Assembly: GCF_028128765.1 (NCBI RefSeq)
Contig: NZ_LBJG01000089.1
Location: 62,001 to 126,000 of the forward strand
Direction: 5' to 3'
Length of the DNA: 64,000 bases
Source of the DNA: Bradyrhizobium sp. CCBAU 51627
GTDB taxonomy: Bacteria > Pseudomonadota > Alphaproteobacteria > Rhizobiales > Xanthobacteraceae
Shown in pieces: positions 26,456 to 35,145 of this stretch. The position numbers were made by a program, and so were the translations under genes. The notes beneath the pieces are model-generated. The model ran no database searches. It saw only the letters and a program-made list of their open reading frames with translations, and was not told where the DNA came from. Numbering within the stretch: position 1 is the stretch's first letter; each line of letters opens with the position of its first letter.

Positions 26456-26803
26456 TCAGCGAATGGATCCAGTCGTGTCCCCGCTCGGCGGCTGCGTCAC
26501 GCAGCTGCCGCAGATCACGAGCTTCGAGCCGAGCTGCCTGTCGTTCTCCGCCTCGATCTCGTCGTGGACTGCCCACCACGCCTCGGAATAGGGGCGTAAA
26601 GTGGAGAGCACCCTCTGCCGCTCCAGATTGGGATCACTCTCCGGCGCAGCGCGATTGGCGATGCCACGTTTGGTGACAACAGGACGATTGGGATCCTGAC
26701 CGAGTCCGTCCCACGCGATGGGGCGACGCTCAGCCGCGGGCGCGCTTGCGCATCCCGCGAGCGCTGCGCAAAAGCTAAGCAAGACGAGAATGTGTCGGGC
26801 CAT
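26456..26803 (-). CDS. Small hypothetical lipoprotein
   Basis: 115 residues from the ATG at 26803, chosen because a lipoprotein signal then starts the protein: MARHILVLLSFCAALAGC with lipobox LAGC (C18). The mature part is charged and low in recognisable domains (IAWDGLGQDPNRPVVTKRG; ERQRVLSTLRPYSEAWWAVH). Probably outer- or inner-membrane tethered. Convergent with the VOC gene. A longer frame to 26899 only adds unsupported residues. No family recognised. Confidence 0.72.
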   Translation of the reverse strand: MARHILVLLSFCAALAGCASAPAAERRPIAWDGLGQDPNRPVVTKRGIANRAAPESDPNLERQRVLSTLRPYSEAWWAVHDEIEAENDRQLGSKLVICGSCVTQPPSGDTTGSIR

Positions 26804-27085
26804 GCCGGACCTGCTGTGCGGTACGCCACGCAAATCCGCGTGGAAACTTTGCATTGCGACGCTTACCCCGGACTTAAGGGAAAACGACGTCACCGGCATG
26901 GCCGAAAGGAGATTCGTGCGTCCATGTCATCGTGTGAGAGGAACGCGAGCGATCTTGTGACAACCAGCGGATCGCATCGCACAACAATTGGCGCAAGATT
27001 AGGCTGTGAACTTCCCGTCCGAATCGCTAATCATAGTCATAATACTTACAAATCAGGGCGGGCGTGACTTGGAAGGGAGCGACCG
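26804..27085. other. Intergenic stretch upstream of the 31-codon ORF
   Basis: About 280 bases between the divergent lipoprotein gene and the small ORF. The last 60 bases (about 27000-27055) are AT-rich (ATCATAGTCATAATACTTAC), plausible for a promoter of the small ORF. Longer plus-strand frames here lack start sites or homology. Nothing else supported. Confidence 0.4.
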
Positions 27086-27181
27086 ATGGCGGCGGCGCTG
27101 CAAATCAATTTTGCCATGTGGGGCATGCTCATCTGCGCCAGCGTGAAGCTCGCGCCGATGATCCAAATTATCCTCCACTAG
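27086..27181 (+). CDS. Predicted 31-residue hydrophobic small protein
   Basis: ATG at 27086 to TAG at 27179-27181. GGAAGGGAG (27071-27079) six bases before the ATG is a strong ribosome-binding site, and an AT-rich stretch lies further upstream. The peptide reads MAAALQINFAMWGMLICASV and continues KLAPMIQIILH, almost entirely hydrophobic, so it could be a single membrane helix. It occupies an otherwise empty gap of about 430 bases. The case rests on the RBS, length of open frame and hydrophobicity; homologues were not searched. Confidence 0.5.
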   Translation: MAAALQINFAMWGMLICASVKLAPMIQIILH

Positions 27182-27230
27182 TGGAACAGCCGGTTTGTGA
27201 CAGCTGCTTGCCGCAACGTGGTGCCGCGCG

Positions 27231-27575
27231 TCAGCTGATGAAGAGCGCAATCAGCATCAAGCTCATGCCCATCACGACGATCATGGGAACCACGAGGCTG
27301 CGCTGTCGCGACGGCCGACGCGGCTGAGGCCGTTGCGGTCGCGACGTTTCGCTCATTTGTGATGCTGGCTCCGGTGGCGCGAGCGAAACCTTCAGGTCCG
27401 AGCCGATGTACTTCACATATAGTTCGAGCAGCCGCAATTCGGACGTCAGATCGATCAGACCCTCGCGGTCACGCCGCGTCAGCTCCTCGAATTCCAGGGT
27501 TTCTTCCGAACTCAGCGGGCCAAGGACGATTCGTCCCTGATCCGACAGGCGGTAGCGAAAATCGATGGACTGCAT
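27231..27575 (-). CDS. Hypothetical tail-anchored membrane protein
   Basis: 114 residues from the ATG at 27575 with AGGGCGG upstream; the frame extends to 27701 with further possible starts. The body is charged and helical (LSSEETLEFEELTRRDREGL, LTSELRLLELYVKYIG), followed by a proline/arginine-rich linker (PQRPQPRRPSRQRS) and a terminal hydrophobic segment of about 22 residues (VVPMIVVMGMSLMLIALFIS) ending at the stop. This layout suits a C-terminal membrane anchor with a cytoplasmic helical domain. No family recognised. Confidence 0.65.
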   Translation of the reverse strand: MQSIDFRYRLSDQGRIVLGPLSSEETLEFEELTRRDREGLIDLTSELRLLELYVKYIGSDLKVSLAPPEPASQMSETSRPQRPQPRRPSRQRSLVVPMIVVMGMSLMLIALFIS

Positions 27576-27858
27576 ATCCGCCCTGTTCGAAAACGACCGA
27601 TCTTGAAAAAATGGAACCATCATATTCGGGCCGCGGCCGAGATATGGCGATCGCGTGGCCGTTGCGATGCGCGGAGGTCTCGGTCCGGCCCGCATCATCA
27701 TAATCGCCAGCGAAAAGCTGGAAATCGAGTAAATTGGGCACGCCTTGCGAAGCCGTTGAGCGGATTTCGCGCCTTGAAGGTCAGATTCGCCAGAGGCTGC
27801 TTAATCGCCGGACAGTGCGGGCTCCATTGCGGTCACACCGCGGCCTGAGGCCGAGATG

Positions 27859-28293
27859 TCATCGACAGCGCGGATAGATCGCGGCGAGGTCGCGGCCCTT
27901 CAACAAGAGCAACCGTGAGGTGAGGCCGCCGCGGTGGCTGATCCAATCGCGGACCGGGCCGGGATAGGCCGCAAGCACGGCTTCGGAGGCTTCCGGCTCA
28001 GCATAGAAGCGCCCGCGCCGGTCGACTGAGCGCGCGGCGTGGAAGCCGAGCACGGCCCGCTTGGTGACGCAGATGCGCTCGCCCGGCACGATGCTGAGCA
28101 CCAGCGTGCAGGCCGACAGGCAGGGTCCGTCGATCACCACGCGCTCGCCGCTTTCGCGCACCTTCTCGAACAGATCGAGGAACGGTCCGACTTGTCCGCC
28201 CGGACTCTGGATGATGCGGATCTCGGCGGGGGCCGGTGCGGAAGCGAGCAGGGCGGCTGCGAGTGCAACAGCTTTGAGGATGACGCGTCGCAT
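27859..28293 (-). CDS. Exported ClpP-fold-like hypothetical protein (COG3904-like)
   Basis: 144 residues from the ATG at 28293. A signal peptide (MRRVILKAVALAAALLASAPAPA) precedes a domain beginning IRIIQSPGGQVGPFLDLFE. The motif VVIDGPCLSACTLVLSIVP resembles the GxCxSAC nucleophile region of periplasmic ClpP/crotonase-fold proteins (COG3904), and KRAVLGFHAARS supplies a His at the expected place. Whether it is an active peptidase is unknown. The C-terminus is short, with a second half (WISHRGGLTSRLLLLKGRDL) typical of the group. Monocistronic between SDR and the membrane-protein gene. Confidence 0.7.
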   Translation of the reverse strand: MRRVILKAVALAAALLASAPAPAEIRIIQSPGGQVGPFLDLFEKVRESGERVVIDGPCLSACTLVLSIVPGERICVTKRAVLGFHAARSVDRRGRFYAEPEASEAVLAAYPGPVRDWISHRGGLTSRLLLLKGRDLAAIYPRCR

Positions 28294-28407
28294 GGTGCAC
28301 TCCACAAACTCGATCCTGTCGGGTGGGCAAAGCGTAGCGTGCTCGGCACCGTGAGTCCGGAACGATGATCGGCACGGCGCATCGCGCCTTGCCCACCCTG
28401 CAAGGTT

Positions 28408-29196
28408 CTACCCGTTGCGGCGTTCGCCGCGCAGCGTCGGCAGGCCGATGCCCGCCGCATCGAAGCCGCCATCGACGGCCAAAATTTGGCCGGTGATGTA
28501 GCTCGCGCGTTCCGAGCACAGGAAGAAGATCGCCTCCGCGAGTTCCTCCTCCAGGCCGTAGCGGTTGAGCGGAATGGCATCATGATAGTCGGCGCGGATC
28601 TCCTTGGTGTGTACCTGCTTCGCCATCGCGGTGTCGACCGGCCCCGGCGCGACCGCATTGACGCGGATGTTGAGCGAGGCGAGCTCGACTGCGAGCTGCT
28701 TGGTGAGGTGTGCGAGCCCGGCCTTGCTGGTGCCGTAGGCCGAACGCAGCGTGGAGGCGCGCACGGCCGAAATCGAGGTGATGTTGACGATGGCGCCGCC
28801 ACCTTGCTCGCGCATCAGCGGCACGGCCGCCTTGGTGCAGAGGAAAGGGCCGGTGAGATTGACCGCCATGATCCTGTTCCAGTCGGCGTCGCTGGTTTCC
28901 AGCACCGGCGCGAACACGGCGACGCCGGCATTGTTGATGAGAGCATCGAGCCGACCGAAGCGGCTCATCACCGCGGCCATTGCGGCTCCGACGGCGGCTG
29001 CATCTGATACGTCGCAAGTGATCGCCAGCGTGTTGTCAGGACTTTTCAGCGCCGCTGCTGCGCTGGCCTGCAGCTCTCCCGCGATATCCAGCAGCGCCAC
29101 GTGCCAGCCTTCGGCGAGGAAGCGCTTCGCTGTCGCCAGCCCAATCCCGCGTGCGGCGCCGGTGACGAGAGCAACTTTGGCGGAGGAGGAGGTCAT
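28408..29196 (-). CDS. SDR family oxidoreductase (3-oxoacyl-ACP reductase-like)
   Basis: 262 residues from the ATG at 29196 (AAAGGA upstream), where the canonical N-terminus MTSSSAKVALVTGAARGIG begins; the frame remains open another 34 codons without homology. Cofactor motif TGAARGIGLA, NNAG in INNAGVAVF, catalytic Ser in NITSISAVRA, and YxxxK in YGTSKAGLAHL. The LLDIAGE stretch after strand 2, with an acidic residue, favours NAD(H). SYITGQILAVDGGFDAAGIG closes the fold. Divergent from the YCII gene at 29387. Confidence 0.88.
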   Translation of the reverse strand: MTSSSAKVALVTGAARGIGLATAKRFLAEGWHVALLDIAGELQASAAAALKSPDNTLAITCDVSDAAAVGAAMAAVMSRFGRLDALINNAGVAVFAPVLETSDADWNRIMAVNLTGPFLCTKAAVPLMREQGGGAIVNITSISAVRASTLRSAYGTSKAGLAHLTKQLAVELASLNIRVNAVAPGPVDTAMAKQVHTKEIRADYHDAIPLNRYGLEEELAEAIFFLCSERASYITGQILAVDGGFDAAGIGLPTLRGERRNG

Positions 29197-29386
29197 GACG
29201 CGGTCCTTTGCTCGAACCGGCGGCATGACAGTTTCGTCGAATTTGCGCAAGGGATGCGCGCTCATTTCGGGCAAAGGGCGCCTCCGGGCGAGCCGCAATG
29301 TCCTCGGAAATAATCTTCACGAAGGTGTCGACCTCGCAGGACGTCGTTCGTCTTACGAGGAAAGGGCGAAGCTAGTGAGGAACCGC

Positions 29387-29782
29387 ATGCGATTCATGAT
29401 GCTGATGATCCCGCTCGGCTACGAGACCGCGCCGGCGGACGCGCAACTCGATCCCGAACGCGTCGCGGCGATGATGCGCTACAACGAGGAACTGAGCGAT
29501 GCCGAGGTGCTGATCACGCTGGATGGCCTGCATCCGCCGTCGACGGGCGCCCGCGTCTCATTTGCGACCGGTGCACCTGTCGTCACCGACGGTCCGTTCG
29601 CGGAAGCCAACGAGGTGCTGGGCGGCTACTGGATGATCGATGTCGGCTCGCGCGATGAGGCGATCGCCTGGGCGAAGAAGTGCCCGGCCGCAGCCAACGA
29701 GATCATCGAGATCCGCCAGGTGCAGGAAACGGCCGATTTTCCGCCTGATGTGCAGGCCGCCGCTGCCGGTTTCGCAATTTGA
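29387..29782 (+). CDS. YCII-related (DGPF domain) protein
   Basis: 131 residues from the ATG at 29387, with GTGAGG upstream; the open frame runs back into the SDR antisense but homology starts here (MRFMMLMIPLGYETAPADA). The DGPF core is exact: VVTDGPFAEANEVLGGYWMI, and EIIEIRQVQE ends the fold. These proteins usually occur with ECF42-type sigma factors, and the sigma factor at 23942 is 4 kb away, so this could be a second target. The next gene, 23 bases downstream, is also YCII-like. Confidence 0.87.
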   Translation: MRFMMLMIPLGYETAPADAQLDPERVAAMMRYNEELSDAEVLITLDGLHPPSTGARVSFATGAPVVTDGPFAEANEVLGGYWMIDVGSRDEAIAWAKKCPAAANEIIEIRQVQETADFPPDVQAAAAGFAI

Positions 29783-29805
29783 AGATGTAGACAAGGGAGA
29801 GAACC

Positions 29806-30168
29806 ATGAGCACCGACACCTATCTCGCCGTCTTCCTCGGCAGCAAGACCAGCCCGAAATGGGCGGCGTGGACCGCGATGTCCGAGGCCGAGCGCAAGGC
29901 AAAGGAGCAGGAAGGCATGGCGGCCTGGAAAGGCTGGGTCGAGAAGCACCAGGGCGCGATCCAGGCGATGGGCGGTCCGCTCGGCAAGACCAAGAAGGTC
30001 GACGGTCGGGGCGTCACCGACATCGCCAACGAGATGGGCGCCTTCACCGTGGTTCGCGCCGCCTCGCACGAGGCGGCCGCAAAGATGTTCGAGAACCATC
30101 CGCATTTCGCGATCTTCCCCGGCGAGCGCGTCGAGATCATGCCGGTGCTACCGATCCCGGGCGGCTAG
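29806..30168 (+). CDS. YCII-like hypothetical protein
   Basis: 120 residues; AAGGGAGAG lies before the ATG. It begins MSTDTYLAVFLGSKTSPKWA and ends HFAIFPGERVEIMPVLPIPG, the strand pattern of a YCII/dimeric alpha-beta barrel protein but without the DGPF motif. Such proteins are often annotated YciI-like near ECF42 sigma factors. Tandem with the DGPF gene, so probably the same transcript. Activity unknown. Confidence 0.75.
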   Translation: MSTDTYLAVFLGSKTSPKWAAWTAMSEAERKAKEQEGMAAWKGWVEKHQGAIQAMGGPLGKTKKVDGRGVTDIANEMGAFTVVRAASHEAAAKMFENHPHFAIFPGERVEIMPVLPIPGG

Positions 30169-30176
30169 GGCGCTCT

Positions 30177-30262
30177 TGTCGTTCCGGGGCGGTCCGCAGG
30201 ACCGAACCCGGAACCTCGAGATTCCGGCTTCGATGCTGGGCGCATCGCCCCGGAATGACGGG
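30177..30262. repeat. Intergenic palindromic repeat, copy 2 (CGTCATTCCGGG family)
   Basis: GTCGTTCCGGGGCGGTCCGC at the left and CGCATCGCCCCGGAATGACG at the right can pair, with GGAACCTCGAGATTCC inside. The block CGGTCCGCAGGACCGAACCC is shared with copy 3 near 62229. It lies just behind the YCII-like gene and just before the tetR promoter. Non-coding. Confidence 0.8.
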
Positions 30263-30293
30263 GAGGGCGCTAGTGACCTTCGCGCGCAGCTCA

Positions 30294-30310
30294 TGTAAAA
30301 GTCGTTCACA
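30294..30310. promoter_or_regulatory. TetR operator candidate 1, overlapping the tetR start
   Basis: TGTAAAAGTCGTTCACA matches the 17-base palindrome upstream of the DUF2852 gene (31131-31147) at the outer half-sites TGTAAA and T(T/C)ACA. It ends on the A of the tetR start codon. It also lies inside a longer dyad AGCTCATGT / ACATGAGCT (30288-30296, 30308-30316). Placement suits autorepression. Confidence 0.6.
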
Positions 30311-31062
30311 TGAGCTGGCGCAAGGAGCAGCGCCGCGCCGAGCGCGGCTATCACCACGGCAATCTGAAGGAAGCACTTCTACAGGCCGCCCTCGGGCTGA
30401 TCGCCGAGAAGGGCGCGGCCGGGTTTACCTTTGCAGATGCCGCCCGCATGGCCGGCGTCAGTGCGGCTGCGCCTTACCGGCATTTTCGCGACCGGGACGA
30501 GCTGTTGTCCTCGATCGCCCAGCGCGGCTTCGAGCAGTTCGAATCGCGTCTCACTGCGGCCTGGGACGACGGACGGCCCGACACCGTCACCGCGTTCGAG
30601 CGCGTCGGCCGGGCCTATCTCGCCTTCGCCCGCGAGGAGCCGGCGTTCTACAATGCGATGTTCGAATCCGGCCTTCCGGTCGATGCCAATCCGGCGCTGC
30701 AGGCCGCGAGCGAACGCGCCTTCAACATCATTCGCGCTGCCGCCGAGCGGCTCGCGGCGCTCGCGCCGCCGGGCATGCCGCGTCCGCCGGCGATGATGAT
30801 GGCGCTGCACATCTGGTCGATGTCGCACGGCGTCGCCTCGCTGTTCTCGCGTGGCGATGCCGCGCGGCGAAAGCTGCCGATGTCGCCGGACGAGCTGCTC
30901 GAGGCGGAGGTGCTCATTTATCTGCGCGGCCTCGGCTTCCCGACCGATCGCCGGCCGGCGGGCAAAGGCGCCGAGCCGCCGCCGGTGCCGCCGGAGGCTT
31001 CCTCCGGTTCTGGCATGCCGCCCGGCGGTGCTCCGGCTGGTCCCTGGGGCAAGCCGAAATAA
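30310..31062 (+). CDS. TetR/AcrR family transcriptional regulator with WHG-type C-terminal domain
   Basis: 250 residues. The HTH spans about 15-65: YHHGNLKEALLQAALGLI, then GFTFADAARMAGVSAAAPYRHF. The C-terminal ligand domain contains HIWSMSHGVASLF, the WHG-type (TetR_C_33) signature. A flexible Pro/Gly-rich tail of about 40 residues (PPPVPPEASSGSGMPPGGAP) is unusual in length. The operator candidate overlaps its start and a matching one precedes the DUF2852 gene 122 bases after its stop, so it probably represses both. Ligand unknown. Confidence 0.9.
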   Translation: MSWRKEQRRAERGYHHGNLKEALLQAALGLIAEKGAAGFTFADAARMAGVSAAAPYRHFRDRDELLSSIAQRGFEQFESRLTAAWDDGRPDTVTAFERVGRAYLAFAREEPAFYNAMFESGLPVDANPALQAASERAFNIIRAAAERLAALAPPGMPRPPAMMMALHIWSMSHGVASLFSRGDAARRKLPMSPDELLEAEVLIYLRGLGFPTDRRPAGKGAEPPPVPPEASSGSGMPPGGAPAGPWGKPK

Positions 31063-31130
31063 AATTGCGCAAATAATCTCGAGACCGTGTCCGGCGGCCA
31101 GCTTGACAAAATCACGGGATGGTCTAGCTA

Positions 31131-31147
31131 TGTAAATGTTATTTACA
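31131..31147. promoter_or_regulatory. TetR operator candidate 2, upstream of the DUF2852 gene
   Basis: TGTAAATGTTATTTACA is a perfect palindrome (7-base arms, 3-base centre) 37 bases before the DUF2852 start. TTGACA at about 31103-31108 lies some 20 bases upstream and would serve as a -35 box, with the palindrome over the -10 area. It shares half-sites with the site overlapping the adjacent tetR start. Confidence 0.65.
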
Positions 31148-31183
31148 TTCACAACGGCGCTGATGCCGTGATGGAGAAGGGAA

Positions 31184-31675
31184 ATGGCCTACACCGCTGA
31201 CGTCAATCGCTGGCGCGGCCCCTCGGACCAATACCAATCCTACGAGCGGCCCCGCATGCTCGATACGCCATGGCATCCTGGCTGGATTGCCGTGACCATC
31301 CTCGGCTTCATCATCTGGTGGCCGATCGGGCTTGCCCTTCTCTTTTTCACACTCGGGAGCAGAAGAATGTCGTGCTGGAGCAATCAGGACCGCTGGCAGA
31401 ACAAGATGGAGCGGATGCAGTACAAGATGGACCGCATGCGTGACCGCATGGAGCGCCGTGGCTTCGGCTTCGGGTTCGGCCCGCCGTCCTCCGGCAACCG
31501 TGCCTTCGACGAGTACCGCTATGAAACGTTGCGCCGTCTCGAGGAAGAGCAGGTCGAGTTCAAGAACTTCCTCGATCGTCTGCGTCACGCCAAGGACAAG
31601 GAAGAGTTCGACCAGTTCATGGCCCAGCACAAGTCGCGTCCGACGCCGCCGCCGACCGACCAGCAGCAGGGCTGA
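31184..31675 (+). CDS. DUF2852 domain-containing membrane protein
   Basis: 163 residues; GAGAAGGGAA precedes the ATG. Residues about 28-60 hold one membrane segment within TPWHPGWIAVTILGFIIWWP, followed by a strongly charged helical region (QNKMERMQYKMDRMRDRMER) that looks like a coiled coil, then FDEYRYETLRRLEEEQVEF, the conserved C-terminal DUF2852 block. Common in Rhizobiales and of unknown function; a stress-related envelope role is often assumed but unproven. The perfect TetR-like palindrome in its promoter suggests ligand-induced expression. Confidence 0.88.
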   Translation: MAYTADVNRWRGPSDQYQSYERPRMLDTPWHPGWIAVTILGFIIWWPIGLALLFFTLGSRRMSCWSNQDRWQNKMERMQYKMDRMRDRMERRGFGFGFGPPSSGNRAFDEYRYETLRRLEEEQVEFKNFLDRLRHAKDKEEFDQFMAQHKSRPTPPPTDQQQG

Positions 31676-31726
31676 GATCTCTCAAAGCCTTCAGGCGCAT
31701 GCCCCCAAAGTCCTGATGGCCCCGAG

Positions 31727-31767
31727 CCGCCCGCCCGCGCGACCGCGCAGGCGGGCGGTTTGGTTTT
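31727..31767 (+). terminator. Rho-independent terminator behind the DUF2852 gene
   Basis: CCGCCCGCC (31727-31735) pairs perfectly with GGCGGGCGG (31750-31758), with extra pairing of inner CGCG bases, and is followed by TTTGGTTTT. It lies 51 bases after the DUF2852 stop and 43 bases before the end of the convergent desaturase gene. Confidence 0.75.
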
Positions 31768-31809
31768 GAAGGACGTCATCATGCCCGGGCCTGGCCCGCC
31801 AGCGCAGCT

Positions 31810-32970
31810 TCAGCGCACGGGCACGAGCTGCGCGCGAACCGACGTCAGGAAGTGCTCGTAGGCGTGATCCACGATCTCGTTGAGCGATCGTGTTCGTGCG
31901 AACATCGCCTTGGCTTCAGTGAGAAACTCCTCGCGGGTCGGTATCTTCGGCAGATGCAGGTGTGTCAGCGCGTCGACGCCGTCATGGGCGCGATGGAGGA
32001 TGTCGTGCAGTGTCGGCAGTTGCAACTGGGCCGGATCGGCACGGTGCAGCGCCGACGAGATCGCGTGCGCCAGAGCGTGCGCATCGAACCGACCGGCAAG
32101 CTCGCGGGCGGCGCGCTTGATGACCCGCGCGCCGAGTGGCTGCTCGTTGCGCAACACCAGTTCGGGCGGCGCCTTCATGTTCCAGACTGCGCCGAACCAG
32201 GACAGGACCTTAAGGACGTAGTAGGTCACGTCGATTTCCCACCAGCGAAAGCCTTGTCGGACGCTGCTCTGGTAGGCGTGGTGATTGTTGTGCCAGCCTT
32301 CACCCAAAGTGAGCAGCGCCAGAAGCCAGTTGTTGCGGGAATCGTCGCCCGTCACGTAGCGCTTGCGTCCATGCACATGGGCGAGCGAATTGATGCAGAA
32401 GGTCGCGTGATAGAGCAACACCGTGCTCCACAGGAAACCGACGACCAGGCCCGGCCATCCGGCCACCAGAAAGCACAGCACCGCAAGCGTCACGGCCGGC
32501 AGGAGCTCCAGCCGATGCAGCCACGTCAGCTCCGGGTAGACGGTGAGATCGCCGACTTTGACGAGGTCGGTGGCGTCGTGCTGCCGGTGAAAGATCCAGC
32601 CGACATGGCTGTACAGGAAGCCGCGGTGACGCGGTGAATGAACATCGTGCTCGGTGTCCGAATGCAGATGATGGTGCCGATGCTTGGCGGCCCACCACAA
32701 CACGCTCTTCTGCGCGCTGCTTTGTGCCAGGCAGGCCAGAATGAATTGAAACACCCGGCTGGTCGCAAAAGCCCGATGCGAGAAATAGCGGTGGTAGCCT
32801 GCACCGATTGCAAACATGCGCAGGACATATAGGGACACGCAGATCGCGACGGCCTGCCAGGTGATTCCCGACCAGATCGCCGCGGCGCAGCCGAGGTGGA
32901 CCAGCAGGAACGGAACCGCAGAGGGGTACATGACGTCGTCGTGGGTGTCGGCGGGCGCGTTAGGCGACAT
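31810..32970 (-). CDS. Acyl-CoA/fatty acid desaturase
   Basis: 386 residues from the ATG at 32970, the start that gives a short cytoplasmic N-terminus before the first membrane segment; the frame runs 69 codons further without homology. Three histidine boxes bind the di-iron centre: HRYFSH (60-65), HRHHH (97-101) and HNNHH (227-231). About four membrane helices lie between them, as in delta-9 stearoyl-CoA-type desaturases. It introduces a double bond into membrane acyl chains in the inner membrane. The C-terminal 120 residues form a helical extension not found in minimal enzymes. Confidence 0.9.
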   Translation of the reverse strand: MSPNAPADTHDDVMYPSAVPFLLVHLGCAAAIWSGITWQAVAICVSLYVLRMFAIGAGYHRYFSHRAFATSRVFQFILACLAQSSAQKSVLWWAAKHRHHHLHSDTEHDVHSPRHRGFLYSHVGWIFHRQHDATDLVKVGDLTVYPELTWLHRLELLPAVTLAVLCFLVAGWPGLVVGFLWSTVLLYHATFCINSLAHVHGRKRYVTGDDSRNNWLLALLTLGEGWHNNHHAYQSSVRQGFRWWEIDVTYYVLKVLSWFGAVWNMKAPPELVLRNEQPLGARVIKRAARELAGRFDAHALAHAISSALHRADPAQLQLPTLHDILHRAHDGVDALTHLHLPKIPTREEFLTEAKAMFARTRSLNEIVDHAYEHFLTSVRAQLVPVR

Positions 32971-33416
32971 GTCTTGGCGTGACCTCAGGTAACGGTATCC
33001 GGGATTCGCTTCGGCGGGGCCGAAGATCATCGGGTACGAAAAACCCGCCGATGGCGGACCACCGCGCGGGCTCGAACGAGATGCTTTGTGTGGACTTTCC
33101 CGGCCAACGCAGCGTCGACCGAAAATTCGCGGGACTATATGGTCGCTGGCATCTGGCGCGCAAGCTCGTAGCCGCACGGGGAAGCTGCGGAATGGTGCTC
33201 GGGTATGTCGGGTCGCTGACGTGGCGTGGTGTCACCATCCTGCAAATCGTCAGCATCGGCCGCAGCAGTGAACTGCCTAGCCTAGGCGCGCCGTGTATCG
33301 GCCGCAGGTCTACATCGGCGCCGGCACGGTGACCTCGGATGTCCGCGGCGGCTGCACGGCGGTCGGCATTCACCAGTTGCCCCGAACCCGCTGCTGCGGC
33401 CTGACGCGCTTTTCGC
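32971..33416. other. Gene-free gap between the desaturase and DUF2231 genes
   Basis: About 445 bases. Open frames on both strands lack ribosome-binding sites and recognisable protein features. It should contain the desaturase promoter (minus strand), but no clear -35/-10 pair stands out. A small palindrome, GCCTAGCCTAGGC, lies at about 33276-33289. Nothing else supported. Confidence 0.4.
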
Positions 33417-33935
33417 TCACGCGGCGCGGCGGTGACTCTCGCCGCCATGATGCGGCGTGACCGGCTCCGAACTGGTCTGGCCCGGTGCGTCCAGCACCGC
33501 GACGTGATGACGATAGACCATCTCCCAGCCCTTCCACCCCGTGAACAGGAGGATGCCGACCACGATCAGGGAGAGCACCACGCCCCATGGCTTGACCGCG
33601 GCCTCGGTGCCTTGCGCGTACCGGAGATAGAAATTCACCAGCGCCAGCACGACTGCCGCGAGGTTGCCGACCATGTGATACCAGGCGTCGTTGAGGCTGC
33701 GGATGCGCGGCTCGCTGACGAAATCCGTAAAGCCGGCTGCTGCAGCAACCAGCGCCATGATGATGCCGGCGCCGATCAGCCACATGGCGGCCCGGGCCCA
33801 GAAGGCGTCGCCGGTTCCGATGAAGGTCAGGTCGGCAATGGGCGCGCCGACCAGGAACGCCACGGGGAACGGGATGATCATGGGGTGGAGCGGATGATCG
33901 CCAATGGCGGCGGTCGTCTTCGGGTTGATGCTCAT
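33417..33935 (-). CDS. DUF2231 domain-containing membrane protein
   Basis: 172 residues. IGDHPLHPMIIPFPVAFLVG at the start is the DUF2231 signature (HPLHPM). Four hydrophobic segments follow (about 17-38, 48-70, 88-108, 122-140), with YHMVGNLAAVVLALVNFYLR as the third block. Members are widespread integral membrane proteins of unknown function, sometimes near heme/redox genes. A perfect 8-base hairpin (33974-33997) lies 40-60 bases upstream of its start. Monocistronic. Confidence 0.85.
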   Translation of the reverse strand: MSINPKTTAAIGDHPLHPMIIPFPVAFLVGAPIADLTFIGTGDAFWARAAMWLIGAGIIMALVAAAAGFTDFVSEPRIRSLNDAWYHMVGNLAAVVLALVNFYLRYAQGTEAAVKPWGVVLSLIVVGILLFTGWKGWEMVYRHHVAVLDAPGQTSSEPVTPHHGGESHRRAA

Positions 33936-34385
33936 GGCAAATCCTCGTCAAAGGTGGTTTTCGGGACAATTGACCGAGGGAGTACTGGTTCCCTCGGATA
34001 AACCCGGGCGGTCGTCGAGCCGTGCCCCGTCGTGCGGCGGGGGCACCCGCACCAGGCGGCATCCCGCCTCGCACCGGGGTGCGCCCCATCCCTCTGAGTT
34101 GCCTTCCTTTCCCGCAGCCAAATTCGTCCGTGGTAACCCGGCATTAACCATCGCCGGGCTCTGGTATTTATGGACAATCGCGCCCGGAGCCGTCGTCGAG
34201 GCCCATAGTTTTGACATCTTGGCAGGGAATGCAGGCGGCGGCTTTGGACGAGCCCCTGTACCCCATAAAGACAAGGCTTTGAGCGGGCTTGCCGGCCGCG
34301 CCCGTTCTAGCGCGGCTAAAGGGGAACCGGTCGCCATTCGGCTAGCCGGAACATAGGTAACGATCGCCTTGAGAGGATACTGCTG
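33936..34385. other. Gap between DUF2231 and tolQ with one hairpin
   Basis: 450 bases between divergent genes, so it should contain both promoters. An inverted repeat CCGAGGGA (33974-33981) / TCCCTCGG (33990-33997), 8-base loop, lies on the DUF2231 side. On the tolQ side GAGAGGA (34371-34377) is the tolQ ribosome-binding site. The ybgC gene that often precedes tolQ is not here. No credible gene. Confidence 0.45.
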
Positions 34386-35102
<717 letters not shown>

Positions 35103-35145
35103 CGGGCGGCATGTATAGTGTGAAGGCGAGATTGGGCACCAAGCC

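Noticed and set aside
27175..27184. Palindrome CCACTAGTGG
   Set aside because: Ten bases only and overlaps the stop of the small ORF; too short to claim an operator.
28751..29386. 5' extension of the YCII gene frame
   Set aside because: It runs antisense through the SDR gene; DGPF homology and the ribosome-binding site start at 29387.
32979..33332. Plus-strand frame of 117 codons in the desaturase upstream gap
   Set aside because: No ribosome-binding site and no recognisable protein features; left as a gene-free gap.
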